The notes: generated by a model from the letters alone, not told the origin. 64,000 bases of DNA from an uncultured Oscillospiraceae bacterium (GCA_910585815.1 CAJUFJ010000003.1:1-64000); one strand, 5' to 3'; numbered from the stretch's first letter, positions 14,811 to 23,461 are shown. Made by a program: numbers and translations.

Positions 14811-15917
14811 TCATAACTTTGAGCTGTAGTAGTTTACCAGCAGGTCCACGCACGCACCGTAGGAACGCAGGCCCAGCTCCTGGTTGTTACTTTTGAGGAA
14901 GCCGTCGTAGATGTTCCCCGCCACCTCCTCCGCCGGGGACTCCAGGGCCGACCAATAGGCGTTGTTGTCGTTCCAGTCAGTAGCCAGCTCCCGGTTGAAG
15001 GTCTGCTTCGAAATGTCGCGCCAGACATCGGGAGCGACGGAATACAGGGCGTTGCACAGGTTAATCAGGCCCGAGAGGTAGCCGGAGTACTGATACACCA
15101 CGTCGTCGCAGGAGGTGCAGGCGGCGATCCCCACAAAGTTGGCTTCCAGCTCGGAGGCCACCATCCGCTGGTGGGCCATCTCGTGACCGATGGTGGAGGG
15201 CAGCAGACAGGCGGGGGCATCCACATTCACGTTGGCCTCGCCGGTGAAGGGAAAGTAGATGCCGGTAAAGCCAAGAATGCTTTGCAGCCGAGAGCACAGC
15301 AAGGGTTTTACCCTTACAGGTTTTATGTCCAGCGAGGAGAACTCCCGGGCGATATTTTGATAGATTTCCGGCCCCCGGCCGAAGCAGCCGGACAGAGGTT
15401 CCGCAAAATGCCCCTCGCTGTCCCGGGGCACCTGGGGGGCCAGGGCGGCGGCCTGACGGGCAAAGTATTGGGTGACGGCGGCCAGCTCCTCCACCGAGTA
15501 GGGGCCGGTCTCCAGCCCCTCCCGCTGTGCAAAGGTGGGGATGTAGTAGGCGGCGTTCCACAGCCAGCACAGCCCCGCCCACAGCCACAGCCAGGCCGCT
15601 CCCAGGGCGGCCAGCCGCCGCAGGAAGGGAAGGGGCGCCCACTGCCTGACCGCCAGCACCACAGCCCGCACCAGCCAGACCACACATCCGGCCAGAAACA
15701 GAGCGGTGAGCGCCTCGGCCGCCGAGAAGGGGAAGACAGCCCATATCCGGCCCAGAAGCTGCTCCACCGGGGCCATCACGCCAAAGACCCAGCCGTTCAT
15801 CAGGGCCTGCCTGCCCCTCAGCAGTTGAAACAGGACCACCAGCGCCAGCGGAATGGTGACAGCCCCCAGCAGGAGCCAGAGCTGATTCCAATTTACATAC
15901 CTCTTTTTGGTCTCCAT
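14811..15917 (-). CDS. DUF3810 domain protein, membrane-bound putative zinc peptidase
   Basis: This 368-residue protein has three membrane segments in the first 125 residues (about 12-32, 66-90, 104-122) and a soluble C-terminal domain. The domain carries H245-E-M-A-H249 with a downstream E258 (SELEAN), the pattern of a gluzincin-type active site. DUF3810 proteins are uncharacterised. The catalytic-looking motif and membrane anchoring suggest a protease acting at the membrane. It lies 39 bases downstream of tmcAL on the same strand. The start ATG follows a GGAG site. Confidence 0.8.
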   Translation of the reverse strand: METKKRYVNWNQLWLLLGAVTIPLALVVLFQLLRGRQALMNGWVFGVMAPVEQLLGRIWAVFPFSAAEALTALFLAGCVVWLVRAVVLAVRQWAPLPFLRRLAALGAAWLWLWAGLCWLWNAAYYIPTFAQREGLETGPYSVEELAAVTQYFARQAAALAPQVPRDSEGHFAEPLSGCFGRGPEIYQNIAREFSSLDIKPVRVKPLLCSRLQSILGFTGIYFPFTGEANVNVDAPACLLPSTIGHEMAHQRMVASELEANFVGIAACTSCDDVVYQYSGYLSGLINLCNALYSVAPDVWRDISKQTFNRELATDWNDNNAYWSALESPAEEVAGNIYDGFLKSNNQELGLRSYGACVDLLVNYYSSKL

Positions 15918-15956
15918 AGGGTCTCCTTTGCAGAATCGGGCGGCGGGAGGCCGCCT

Positions 15957-17123
15957 CTACTTTATAACGACAGGGTTGGTGGTCCACTCCAGCCCGCCGG
16001 GCCGGGGGGTAGGGAAACAGAGGGAATACAGGTCGGTAAACCGCTCCTCCAGGGCAAAGAGGGCCTGAGCCTCCGGAGAGAAGCGGGGGATGTGGGCGGG
16101 TTTGACGGAGAAGGGGAGGGCGGCCCTTCGGTTCATCTCACGCAGGACGTCCCGCCCACGGCGGTTGAAGCCCAGCACCCGGATGTAAAGGGGAGCGGCG
16201 GGGCGGTCCGCCTCCCGCAGGCCCAGCAGGGCATAGAGGGCCAGACGGCGGACCCGGGCATGGGCGTAGGTCCGGGTCTTGGTCAGGGCGTACAGCTCCT
16301 CCAGGCTGGCCGTCTGCCGGGCGGCGCACAGTAGACGGGCGGCCAGGCCGTCGCCGCTGTCGGGGAGGGCCTCCGCCTCCGCCAGGGTCATGGAGCGCAG
16401 CCGGGCAATAAGGGCCCGCTCTAGATGCTTCATATCCGCCGCTTCGCCCTTCCAGGGCAGAGGCAGGAAAGGGGAGACGCCTATCACCTCTCCCGCCCGC
16501 AGTTTTTGCCGCAGGAGGGAGGCGGAGGGGAAACCGTCCCCCTCGGCGGGGCTGTCGTGTCCTGCGCCCCGGCGGGGAATTGTGACCGCCTCCATGTCCG
16601 GAGGCACGAAGCGGAGGTACTCCACACCCAGGTTGTTGTTGGGGAGGTCCAGCAGGGCGGCGGTGTCCTCACCCAGCAGAGCTTCCACCGCCTGGCGGCG
16701 GCACTGGGCGAAGGATTTTTTCGGCCCCAGCGTCCGGCGCAGAGCTTGGGGGAAGTCCGGGCTGTTGAGGCACCGGGCCAGCTCCCGCAGGGATGGAATT
16801 TCACCGCACTCGCTGCCGAAGGAGAGGACATCCACCACCCCCGTGGCCGCCAGAAGGGCTATCGCCCCCCTGGCAAAGCCCTCAGCGGAGGCGATGGCCC
16901 ACACAGTGGGCAGCTCCAGCACCAGGTCCACGCCGCCGGCCAGGGCCATCTCCGCCCGGGTCCACTTGTCGATAATTGCGCACTCCCCCCGCTGGACCCA
17001 GTTTCCGCTCATAACGGCCACCACGGCGGTCTCCTTCTGGAACAGCCGCCGGGTCTCCTGAATGTGCCAGGCGTGTCCGGTGTGGAAGGGATTATATTCC
17101 GCGACAATTCCGATGATTTTCAA
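15957..17123 (-). CDS. tmcAL: tRNA(Met) cytidine acetate ligase TmcAL
   Basis: This 388-residue protein opens with IIGIVAEYNPFHTGHAWH, the nucleotidyltransferase motif of the YlbM/TmcAL family, and continues with VMSGNWVQRGE and VLELPTVWA. TmcAL uses ATP and acetate to form ac4C at position 34 of elongator tRNA-Met. The start is a TTG at 17123, eight bases after GGAGG, because the conserved N-terminus begins there. The gene is divergent from acetate kinase (17286), which also uses acetate and ATP. The pairing may be chance, but both draw on the same pool. Confidence 0.9.
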   Translation of the reverse strand: MKIIGIVAEYNPFHTGHAWHIQETRRLFQKETAVVAVMSGNWVQRGECAIIDKWTRAEMALAGGVDLVLELPTVWAIASAEGFARGAIALLAATGVVDVLSFGSECGEIPSLRELARCLNSPDFPQALRRTLGPKKSFAQCRRQAVEALLGEDTAALLDLPNNNLGVEYLRFVPPDMEAVTIPRRGAGHDSPAEGDGFPSASLLRQKLRAGEVIGVSPFLPLPWKGEAADMKHLERALIARLRSMTLAEAEALPDSGDGLAARLLCAARQTASLEELYALTKTRTYAHARVRRLALYALLGLREADRPAAPLYIRVLGFNRRGRDVLREMNRRAALPFSVKPAHIPRFSPEAQALFALEERFTDLYSLCFPTPRPGGLEWTTNPVVIK

Positions 17124-17171
17124 GGGCGGCCCTCCTGCGGAAAAATATCTGGAAGAAAAACAAAAAAGTGG

Positions 17172-17200
17172 TTGTCCATTTTGAAAAAAAGCGTTAGAAT
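17172..17200 (+). promoter_or_regulatory. sigmaA-type promoter of ackA
   Basis: TTGTCC at 17172-17177 and TAGAAT at 17195-17200 are separated by 17 bases. A leader of about 80 bases then precedes the ackA ribosome site. Confidence 0.6.
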
Positions 17201-17285
17201 AGGGATATCGACCGGGCTGCCTCTATTGTAGTACATTTCCAGCCAGGAGGCAACCCAAATTTGATTTGAGAAGGAGACGATTCCC

Positions 17286-18479
17286 ATGAATATTTTGGTA
17301 ATCAACGCTGGCAGTTCCTCTTTGAAGTATCAGCTGCTCAATCCCGAGACCCAGCAGGTGCTGGCCAAGGGCCTGTGCGAGCGCATCGGCATCGACGGCA
17401 AGTTCACCTACAAGCCCGAGGGCAAGACCGCTGTGAAAGAGGCCGACGTTGCCATGCCCACCCACAACGAGGCCATCAAGGCCGTGCTGGACGCCCTGGT
17501 GGACAAGGACAACGGCGTCATCGGCTCCATGAAGGAGATCGACGCGGTGGGCCACCGGGTGGTCCACGGCGGGGAGAAGTTCGCCAAGTCCGTGCTCATC
17601 ACCGACGAGGTCATGGCCGCCATCGAGGAGTGCAACCCCCTGGCACCCCTCCACAACCCCGCCAATATCATCGGCATCAAGGCCTGTCAGGCTCTTATGC
17701 CTGACACCCCCATGGTGGCCGTGTTCGACACCGCTTTCCATCAGACCATGCCCGCCGCCGCCTATATGTACGCCCTGCCCTATGAGTACTACGAGAAGGA
17801 CAAGGTCCGCCGCTACGGCTTCCACGGCACCTCCCACAAGTACGTCACCCAGCGGGCCGCCGAGATGCTGGGCAAGCCCATCGAGAGCCTGAAGCTGATC
17901 TCCTGCCACCTGGGCAACGGCTCCTCCATCGCCGCCGTGGACGGCGGCAAGTCGGTGGACACCTCCATGGGCTTCACCCCCCTGGCCGGCCTGCCCATGG
18001 GCACCCGCTGCGGCGACATCGACGCGGGCATCCTCCAGTACCTGATGAACAAGTACGGCATGGACATCGACAAGATGCTCAATGTGCTCAACAAGAAGTC
18101 CGGCGTGGAGGGCCTGAGCTGCGTCAGCTCCGACTTCCGCGACCTGGAGAACGCCGCCGCCGAGGGCAATGAGAAGGCCGAGCTGGCTCAGAAGAAATTT
18201 GCCTACGAGGTCCGCAAGTATGTGGGCGCTTACGCCGCCGCCATGGGCGGGGTGGACGCCGTCATCTTCACCGCCGGCGTGGGCGAGAACGACAAGGTAA
18301 TCCGCGCTATGGCCTGCCAGGGTCTGGAGTTCATGGGCCTGAAGCTGGACGAGACCGCCAACGACGTCCGGGGCAAGGAGACCGTTATCTCCGCCGCCGA
18401 CTCCAAGGTGAAGGTGCTGCTCATCCCCACCAATGAGGAACTGATGATCGCCATTGACACCGCCGCGTTGGCCAAGTAA
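17286..18479 (+). CDS. ackA: acetate kinase
   Basis: This 397-residue protein has the acetokinase family signatures: [11 protein letters not shown] at the N-terminus, [30 protein letters not shown] and HLGNGSS. It converts acetyl phosphate and ADP to acetate and ATP in the last step of acetogenic fermentation. It is a single-gene transcript with its own promoter and terminator. No phosphate acetyltransferase gene is next to it, unlike in many bacteria. Codon use is strongly biased to C-ending codons, consistent with high expression. Confidence 0.97.
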   Translation: MNILVINAGSSSLKYQLLNPETQQVLAKGLCERIGIDGKFTYKPEGKTAVKEADVAMPTHNEAIKAVLDALVDKDNGVIGSMKEIDAVGHRVVHGGEKFAKSVLITDEVMAAIEECNPLAPLHNPANIIGIKACQALMPDTPMVAVFDTAFHQTMPAAAYMYALPYEYYEKDKVRRYGFHGTSHKYVTQRAAEMLGKPIESLKLISCHLGNGSSIAAVDGGKSVDTSMGFTPLAGLPMGTRCGDIDAGILQYLMNKYGMDIDKMLNVLNKKSGVEGLSCVSSDFRDLENAAAEGNEKAELAQKKFAYEVRKYVGAYAAAMGGVDAVIFTAGVGENDKVIRAMACQGLEFMGLKLDETANDVRGKETVISAADSKVKVLLIPTNEELMIAIDTAALAK

Positions 18480-18492
18480 ACGAACCCCACCG

Positions 18493-18523
18493 AAAAGGCG
18501 GACGCAGCGCGTCCGCCTTTTTG
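18493..18523 (+). terminator. intrinsic terminator of ackA
   Basis: A GC-rich stem (AAAAGGCGGACGC with its complement ending GCCTTTTT) lies 14 bases after the ackA stop. Confidence 0.9.
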
Positions 18524-18528
18524 CGTCA

Positions 18529-18558
18529 TTGACAACGGTCGTGTCCATACACTATAAT
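18529..18558 (+). promoter_or_regulatory. sigmaA-type promoter of the DUF3795 gene
   Basis: A consensus TTGACA at 18529-18534 and TATAAT at 18553-18558 are separated by 18 bases, 38 bases before the start codon. Confidence 0.75.
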
Positions 18559-18595
18559 AAAAAACGACCAACCAGAATTTAAGGAGACGTACAGC

Positions 18596-18928
18596 ATGAA
18601 AGACATGATTGCATATTGCGGGCTAGACTGCGAGAAATGCGACGCATACCTTGCAACGATCCACGACGACCAGGCCCTGCGTGAAAAGACTGCGAAATTG
18701 TGGGCTGAGTTAAATCAAGCTCCCATTCTGCCGGAACATATCAACTGCCAGGGCTGCCGTGTTGCGGGGATAAAAACCGTATTTTGTGACAGTCTCTGCG
18801 GTATCCGTCAGTGCGCGCTGAAAAAGGGCGTGGCGACATGCGGCGACTGCCCGGAGCTGGAGAAATGTGAGATTGTTGGAATGGTCATCGCCAATAACCC
18901 GGAAACCCTGAAAAATTTAAAAGGATAA
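18596..18928 (+). CDS. DUF3795 domain-containing cysteine-rich protein
   Basis: The protein has 110 residues with the DUF3795 pattern: an N-terminal MIAYCGLDCEKCDAYLAT, then NCQGCRV, CGIRQCA and CGDCPELEKC. The regularly spaced cysteines (11 or more) suggest zinc or iron-sulfur binding. Function is unknown. It starts ATG with AAGGAG upstream, has a consensus promoter and is followed 22 bases later by the DUF951 gene. Base composition is lower in GC than its neighbours, so it may have been acquired. Confidence 0.85.
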   Translation: MKDMIAYCGLDCEKCDAYLATIHDDQALREKTAKLWAELNQAPILPEHINCQGCRVAGIKTVFCDSLCGIRQCALKKGVATCGDCPELEKCEIVGMVIANNPETLKNLKG

Positions 18929-18950
18929 AACAGCAGAACAGGAGGCCGGC

Positions 18951-19151
18951 ATGGATATCCACGTCAACGATATACTAAAGATGAAGAAGCCCCACCCCTG
19001 CGGCAGCGGAGAGTGGCTGGTTCTGCGGGTGGGGATGGACTTCAAGATGCGCTGCCAGGGCTGCGGCCGGGAGGTCATGCTGCCCCGAAGCAAAGCGGAA
19101 AAAAACATCAAGAAGGTTTTCCGGGACGGCCAGAGCGTGGAAAACCTGTAA
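18951..19151 (+). CDS. DUF951 domain-containing protein
   Basis: This 66-residue protein matches DUF951: VNDILKMKKPHPCGSGEW, a basic strand, then MRCQGCGREVMLPRSKAEK. The conserved CGS and CxxC cysteines suggest a small zinc or nucleic-acid binding domain. Related genes often sit near chromosome-partition or ribosome GTPase genes (ychF, parB). Here it lies between a DUF3795 gene and a radical SAM gene. No function is proven. Confidence 0.88.
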   Translation: MDIHVNDILKMKKPHPCGSGEWLVLRVGMDFKMRCQGCGREVMLPRSKAEKNIKKVFRDGQSVENL

Positions 19152-19170
19152 AGGAAAGGAGCCTTACTAT

Positions 19171-20058
19171 ATGCGCTACGACAGCGATTTACTGTACCGG
19201 CCGCCGGGGGAGTGGAAAAGCTACCTGCTCCAGTGCACCATCGGCTGCTCCAACAACCAGTGCACCTTCTGCGGGATGTACAAGGAGAAAAAATTCCGCA
19301 TCCGCCCGGTGGCGGACATTCTGGAGGACATCGACATGGCCCGGGACTACTACGGCCCGGAACTGCGGCGGGTGTTCCTCATGGACGGCGACGCCATCAT
19401 CATGAAGACGGAGGAGCTGCTCCAAATCCTCCATAAGCTCTACGACCGCTTCCCCAAGCTGGAGAAGGTGACCCTCTACGCCGGGCCCAAGAGCACCCTG
19501 TCCAAGACGCCGGAGGAGCTGCGTACCCTCCACGAGGCCGGGCTGTCCCGGGCCTACCTGGGGGTGGAGAGCGGCAGCGACCGGGTGCTCCAGTTCATCC
19601 ACAAGGGCTGTTCCGCCGAGCAGATGCTACTGGCCGGCCAGCGGCTGGTGGAGGCGGGCATCGACCTGTGGGTCACCATCATCCTGGGGATGACCGGGGC
19701 CAATGGGGAGGGGGGCGACTGGGAGGAACACATCCTGTCCACCGCCAAAATGATTAACGAGATGAAGCCCCGGCACCTGTCGGCCATGACCTTCGCCCCT
19801 GCCAAGGGCACCCCTTTGGGAGAGGACGTGCTGGCCGGCCGGTTTGAGGTCTGCTCCGCCGACCACGTGCTGGAGGAGTGCCACCTGCTCATTGAACACC
19901 TGGATGTGGACCCGCTCCATTTCACCAGCAACCACGCCTCCAACTACCTGCCCCTGAAGGGCGGCCTGCCGGAGGATAGGGAAAAATTCCTGGACATGAT
20001 CGACCAGGCCCTGGCAGGCAAAATCCGCCTGCGCAAGACGCTGAACCGGGGCATTTGA
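19171..20058 (+). CDS. radical SAM protein of unknown substrate
   Basis: This 295-residue protein has a radical SAM core beginning near residue 20. The cluster cysteines are C26, C31 and C34 (GCSNNQCTFCGMY), a CX4CX2C spacing rather than the common CX3CX2C. LGVESGSDRVLQ and a C-terminal HFTSNHASNYLPLKGGLPEDRE follow. The latter ending is shared by a family often annotated simply as radical SAM or coproporphyrinogen-oxidase-like. There is no B12 or SPASM domain. The gene is last in the DUF3795-DUF951 transcript. The chemistry and substrate cannot be named. Confidence 0.82.
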   Translation: MRYDSDLLYRPPGEWKSYLLQCTIGCSNNQCTFCGMYKEKKFRIRPVADILEDIDMARDYYGPELRRVFLMDGDAIIMKTEELLQILHKLYDRFPKLEKVTLYAGPKSTLSKTPEELRTLHEAGLSRAYLGVESGSDRVLQFIHKGCSAEQMLLAGQRLVEAGIDLWVTIILGMTGANGEGGDWEEHILSTAKMINEMKPRHLSAMTFAPAKGTPLGEDVLAGRFEVCSADHVLEECHLLIEHLDVDPLHFTSNHASNYLPLKGGLPEDREKFLDMIDQALAGKIRLRKTLNRGI

Positions 20059-20073
20059 CCCCGAAAATCCTCC

Positions 20074-20109
20074 CGCCTCCCGGCCTGCTGGATCCGGGAG
20101 GCGGTCTTT
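20074..20109 (+). terminator. intrinsic terminator of the radical SAM gene
   Basis: A 10-bp stem CGCCTCCCGG / CCGGGAGGCG is followed by GTCTTTG. The following 250 bases up to 20362 contain no gene and hold the phased direct repeat. Confidence 0.7.
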
Positions 20110-20292
20110 GTTCGGATACACGATTTCTGTCATTTTTTGGGTGGGACAGACGAAAGTGGAAGGAAACACGGTTATTCCTGTGAGTTTTGAACAACTTATA
20201 TAAGATAGCGCAGTCATTTCTAGTTAATTTTGCCCTTGCTTTGCATTTCGGAATTGGTTACAATGTGGTTACAAAAGTAACAGGGGTTGCTT

Positions 20293-20328
20293 TTGGTTGT
20301 CATAATTAGGGCCTTGGTTGTCATAATT
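20293..20328 (+). repeat. 15-bp direct repeat phased by 21 bp, candidate operator
   Basis: TTGGTTGTCATAATT occurs exactly twice, at 20293-20307 and 20314-20328. The 21-base phasing equals two helical turns, so a dimeric regulator could bind both copies on one face. TTGACA follows at 20329-20334, about 20 bases before the ribosome site of the hydrolase gene. No known operator sequence was recognised. Confidence 0.5.
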
Positions 20329-20362
20329 TTGACACAACTACAATCCAAAAGGAGTGCAGACA

Positions 20363-21376
20363 ATGAAGCGAAAGCTGATTTCTATTCTGCTCAGCATCTT
20401 TGCCATGCTCCTCCTGATGGGCGCTGCCGCCAATCCTGACCCGGCAGCCGCCCTCGTGCCAGAGGAGGAGAGCACCGCTTCCACCGATGCGGCGCTTGAG
20501 ACTGAAGCGCAATTGCCCGACGAAAACGCGGAGCAGGCAGAGGACGAGACCCCCGAGGAAACCCCCTCGGAGAGCGAGGACCCCTCCCAGGGGGAGGACC
20601 TTGGAGAGGGAGAGCCCCCTGTCGTTGTGCCGGCGGGAGACCCCAGCCTGCTCATTAACGGCCAGCCAGCCCCCCTGGAGCTGAACAAGGAGATGCAGAA
20701 GGGGACTACCTATGTGTCTCTGTCCGTCATGGCCCGGCAACTGGCGCCCAACGCCCAGATCAGCTGGAACGGCTCCGCCGCCACGGTGGTGACCGATCAG
20801 CTGACCCTCACCGCCGAGGTGGGCCAGCTCTATGTGGTGGCCAACGGCCGGTATCTCTATACCCCTGAGCTGGTTCAGATCAATCATGCAAGTCAGGTCA
20901 TCGTCCCCCTGCGGGTGGTGGCCAAGGCCTTCGACGCCGCAGTGGGCTACGACGCGGCCACCGGTCTGACCACCGTGACCAGCGGCTCGGGCGCTATCCT
21001 CAACGGCGAGAGCTTCTATAACCCCGACGACCTGTTCTGGCTGTCCCGGGTGATTCACCGGGAGAGCGGCAATCAGCCCATGGAGGGTAGGATGGCGGTG
21101 GGCAATGTGGTGCTCAACCGGGTGTCTGACCCCATTTTCCCCGACACGGTAGAGGGGGTGCTGGCTCAGAAAAACCAGTTCAGCACCTACAAATCCGGGG
21201 TGCTGGCCGCCACGGAGCCCTCGGAAAACAGCACCATTGCCGCCAAGCTGGTTATGGACGGCGGCGTGGTGGAGGAGACCCAGGGTGCGCTGTTCTTCGA
21301 CTCCGGCGTAAACAGCTGGGCCGCCCGGAACAAGCGGCACATCGCCACCATCGGCGGACACAAATTCTACGGCTAA
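20363..21376 (+). CDS. secreted cell wall hydrolase: copper amine oxidase-like N-domain plus SleB-type domain
   Basis: This 337-residue protein has a signal peptide (residues 1-26, KRKLISILLSIFAMLLLMGAAA), an acidic linker rich in Glu, Pro and Asp (about 30-95), and a copper amine oxidase-like beta domain (about 96-215; VSLSVMARQL and VIVPLRVVAKAF). The C-terminal SleB/hydrolase-2 domain has the catalytic-type Glu in IHRESGNQPMEGRMAVGNVVLNRV. SleB-type enzymes cleave spore cortex or cell wall peptidoglycan. ATG at 20363 is chosen over the upstream GTG because AAGGAG at 20349-20354 is well spaced. A phased direct repeat lies upstream. Confidence 0.85.
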   Translation: MKRKLISILLSIFAMLLLMGAAANPDPAAALVPEEESTASTDAALETEAQLPDENAEQAEDETPEETPSESEDPSQGEDLGEGEPPVVVPAGDPSLLINGQPAPLELNKEMQKGTTYVSLSVMARQLAPNAQISWNGSAATVVTDQLTLTAEVGQLYVVANGRYLYTPELVQINHASQVIVPLRVVAKAFDAAVGYDAATGLTTVTSGSGAILNGESFYNPDDLFWLSRVIHRESGNQPMEGRMAVGNVVLNRVSDPIFPDTVEGVLAQKNQFSTYKSGVLAATEPSENSTIAAKLVMDGGVVEETQGALFFDSGVNSWAARNKRHIATIGGHKFYG

Positions 21377-21380
21377 GCAG

Positions 21381-21412
21381 ATCAGGGATGCCTTTTTGGC
21401 ATCCCTGATTTC
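21381..21412 (+). terminator. intrinsic terminator of the SleB-like gene
   Basis: ATCAGGGATGCC and GGCATCCCTGAT pair around a TTTTT loop, five bases after the stop codon, followed by TTTCT. Confidence 0.8.
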
Positions 21413-21420
21413 TATATAAG

Positions 21421-21449
21421 AAAACAGGGACGTGTAAAACACGTCCCTG
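21421..21449 (-). terminator. intrinsic terminator of the gene at 21460-22038
   Basis: CAGGGACGTG and CACGTCCCTG pair around a short loop. On the minus strand the stem is followed by TTTTCTTAT. Confidence 0.8.
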
Positions 21450-21459
21450 CTGTTCTCTC

Positions 21460-22038
21460 TTAAACCGCCTGCATCCGTCTGACGATATCAAGCAGGACGG
21501 TCAGCGGCTCCTTATCTTGGCTATCCTCCTGGCCCTGCCGGGCTAGTATGCTCTCCAGCCAGCGGACCAGGTCGCCGTCTGCGTCTTCCAGCGACTGGAG
21601 CGGCTGGTTTTCACCGCCGATCACATAGGCTGAGCCGCATCCCATGCCGCCGGCCGCAAATGTTCCCGGGTCCATGTTCAGGATTCGCCACCCGTGATGT
21701 CCTAATTTCATTGCGTCAAAGCGAGACAGTGCGCCTGCCTCAATCAGGTCGTCCAGAAATGCGTCGTACTGGCCTTGGGTCATACTGCGGGGGTCGTACT
21801 TGTCGGCCAGAGCGGCGAGCTCCTGGTCGGACAGTCCGGTCCGGAGGGCAGTGCCCGCTGCACAGGTATCACAGTTGGGGGACTGTGAGGCGCCGCCCTT
21901 GCGGGCGCTGTCAGTCTGTTTCAGAATGTCGTCAAAATTTTTCGCGTGCCAGCTCCCGTCGGACCGCTGGGTCAGGTTCAGCTTCGTTTGGACCGGTGTG
22001 CCGTTACGGAACGCTACGGCTGTTAAAGTAATGTCCAT
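21460..22038 (-). CDS. hypothetical protein, related to the next upstream gene
   Basis: This 192-residue protein has no recognised domain. It contains a CDTCAAG pair of cysteines and, at about residues 70-105, the segment LSDQELAALADKYDPRSMTQGQYDAFLDDLIEAGAL. The same pattern (LTAEEIESLSDKCDMSKMTSQEYKDIVDFL) occurs in the neighbouring protein at 22069-22668, so the two are related. It has no membrane segment or signal. It is the last gene of an Xre-regulator unit and has its own terminator. Function is unknown. Confidence 0.6.
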   Translation of the reverse strand: MDITLTAVAFRNGTPVQTKLNLTQRSDGSWHAKNFDDILKQTDSARKGGASQSPNCDTCAAGTALRTGLSDQELAALADKYDPRSMTQGQYDAFLDDLIEAGALSRFDAMKLGHHGWRILNMDPGTFAAGGMGCGSAYVIGGENQPLQSLEDADGDLVRWLESILARQGQEDSQDKEPLTVLLDIVRRMQAV

Positions 22039-22068
22039 AAGTTTGCACTTCTCCGCAAATCGACTTCC

Positions 22069-22668
22069 TTATCTGAATTTCGATATCCCTATCAAATCAT
22101 ATATCGGACTGGAGCTGGAAAAGATAACCGCACCTTGCGGAGAAAATGGACACGGCAGGGCGGTGGAGCATCCCTCCTGCCGGGCAATCCGAAACATCTG
22201 TATACGGTCCTCACGGTCCTTCTGGGCCTTCTGTTCGGGTTTCTCGGTATTACCGTCGGGGAAGTTACTCTCGTCCTTTTTGATAGGATGAAAGTCCCCC
22301 AAAAACCGTGCAACATTGAACGGCCCTGTGGGTGTTCTTGCAGGCTCAAACGATGCTTGCCACCCTGTAATGCATACACGTTCTCCCGGGTCGTAGTCCA
22401 GGGGTTTCGGACGTTCGACCAGTCCCTTATCAGCCAAAAAGTCAACAATATCCTTGTACTCCTGAGAAGTCATTTTGCTCATGTCGCATTTATCCGAAAG
22501 CGACTCAATTTCCTCTGCTGTAAGTTTGTTTTCTCCAGTTTTGGCCAGCTCAGACTCCTTTGCCAGGATATCCGAAAAAAAGCCCGGGATGGGAGTGACC
22601 ATCAGTTTTTCTCTATCGAACCTGTAACCAGGCGCCGTGGCGTATAATGCTAAATCATAAGTGCTCAA
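22069..22668 (-). CDS. hypothetical protein, related to the gene at 21460-22038
   Basis: This 199-residue protein begins at a TTG (22668) eight to ten bases after AAAGGAG. A middle segment (about residues 49-85) shares the (S/A)DK.D...MT..(E/Q)Y pattern with the neighbouring protein. The C-terminal 35 residues after DREDRIQMFRIARQ are rich in Ser, Pro and Cys and look unlike the remainder, so a late frameshift is possible. There are no membrane segments. It sits 15 bases downstream of an Xre-type gene and probably shares its transcript. Function is unknown. Confidence 0.55.
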   Translation of the reverse strand: MSTYDLALYATAPGYRFDREKLMVTPIPGFFSDILAKESELAKTGENKLTAEEIESLSDKCDMSKMTSQEYKDIVDFLADKGLVERPKPLDYDPGERVCITGWQASFEPARTPTGPFNVARFLGDFHPIKKDESNFPDGNTEKPEQKAQKDREDRIQMFRIARQEGCSTALPCPFSPQGAVIFSSSSPIYDLIGISKFR

Positions 22669-22683
22669 TTGAATTTTCTCCTT

Positions 22684-23205
22684 TCATGGTGACGGTTCTT
22701 CCTCCAGAAGACCTTTTACCGTCGTCTCTAACCAGTTTAATTCATCTTCAATGTCTGTGGGGGTCCGCTCCAGCTGGGCGGGGGGGAGGTCTTTTATCAT
22801 GACTTGTTCTCCCAGGTCCAGTTTTTCCTTCCGGGGGAGATTGAGACCAATCAAAACTCCCACGCCGACAAGCAGAACGGCCAGAAGTAGAGAAGCCAGC
22901 GCGGTGCGGGGTCTGAACACCCGGACCGGCAGGGGTGAGGGAGGCGGTGTCTCCTCCTGTATTTTTCCCTCTGGGACTTTTTCCTCTGTCTGCGCCGCCG
23001 GGACTGTAGTCTCATTTTGAATCAAGTCATCCAGCGGCACACCGTACACCTCGCTCAGGCTCACCAGATTGTCCAGCGTGGGGACCGCCGTTCCCACCTC
23101 CCATCTTGATACGGCCTGACGGGAGACCTGCAGGGCCTCGGCCAGCTCCAGCTGTGTCAGTCCCTTTTCCTTCCGCAGCTGGGACAGCTTTTTCTTCAAG
23201 TCCAT
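22684..23205 (-). CDS. Xre-type regulator with membrane anchor
   Basis: This 173-residue protein has an N-terminal Xre helix-turn-helix (residues 1-60; LTQLELAEALQVSRQAVSRWEVGTAVP), a Pro/Glu-rich linker, one membrane helix at about 102-122 (LASLLLAVLLVGVGVLIGL) and a short acidic tail. It resembles the larger membrane-anchored regulator at 5898 but lacks the large outer domain. It leads a three-gene minus-strand unit with two related unknown proteins, which are its likely functional partners or targets. Confidence 0.78.
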   Translation of the reverse strand: MDLKKKLSQLRKEKGLTQLELAEALQVSRQAVSRWEVGTAVPTLDNLVSLSEVYGVPLDDLIQNETTVPAAQTEEKVPEGKIQEETPPPSPLPVRVFRPRTALASLLLAVLLVGVGVLIGLNLPRKEKLDLGEQVMIKDLPPAQLERTPTDIEDELNWLETTVKGLLEEEPSP

Positions 23206-23461
23206 ATATGCTCACCTCGTCCAGTGTAGGGGTAGCGCCCCCAAAAGTAAACCGCATCCCCGTTGCATTGGGGCAACTGGCAGTTGCACAGGGCTTTTTT
23301 CTCCCATTATACCGAAAAGCCCGCCCAAGCACAAGCTGCGCCCGCATTTGCAGGTCCAACGGATTTTGGGCGAAGTTTTTTAAAATGGGGCTTTTCTTTT
23401 TGTATATTCATGTATATAATACTCTAGGAAGTTTATGGACCTGTATTAGGAGGCTGTACTG

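Noticed and set aside
17223..18548. 441-residue minus-strand frame opposite acetate kinase
   Set aside because: It is rich in Gly, His, Val and Asp from the reverse complement of ackA, with no family features.
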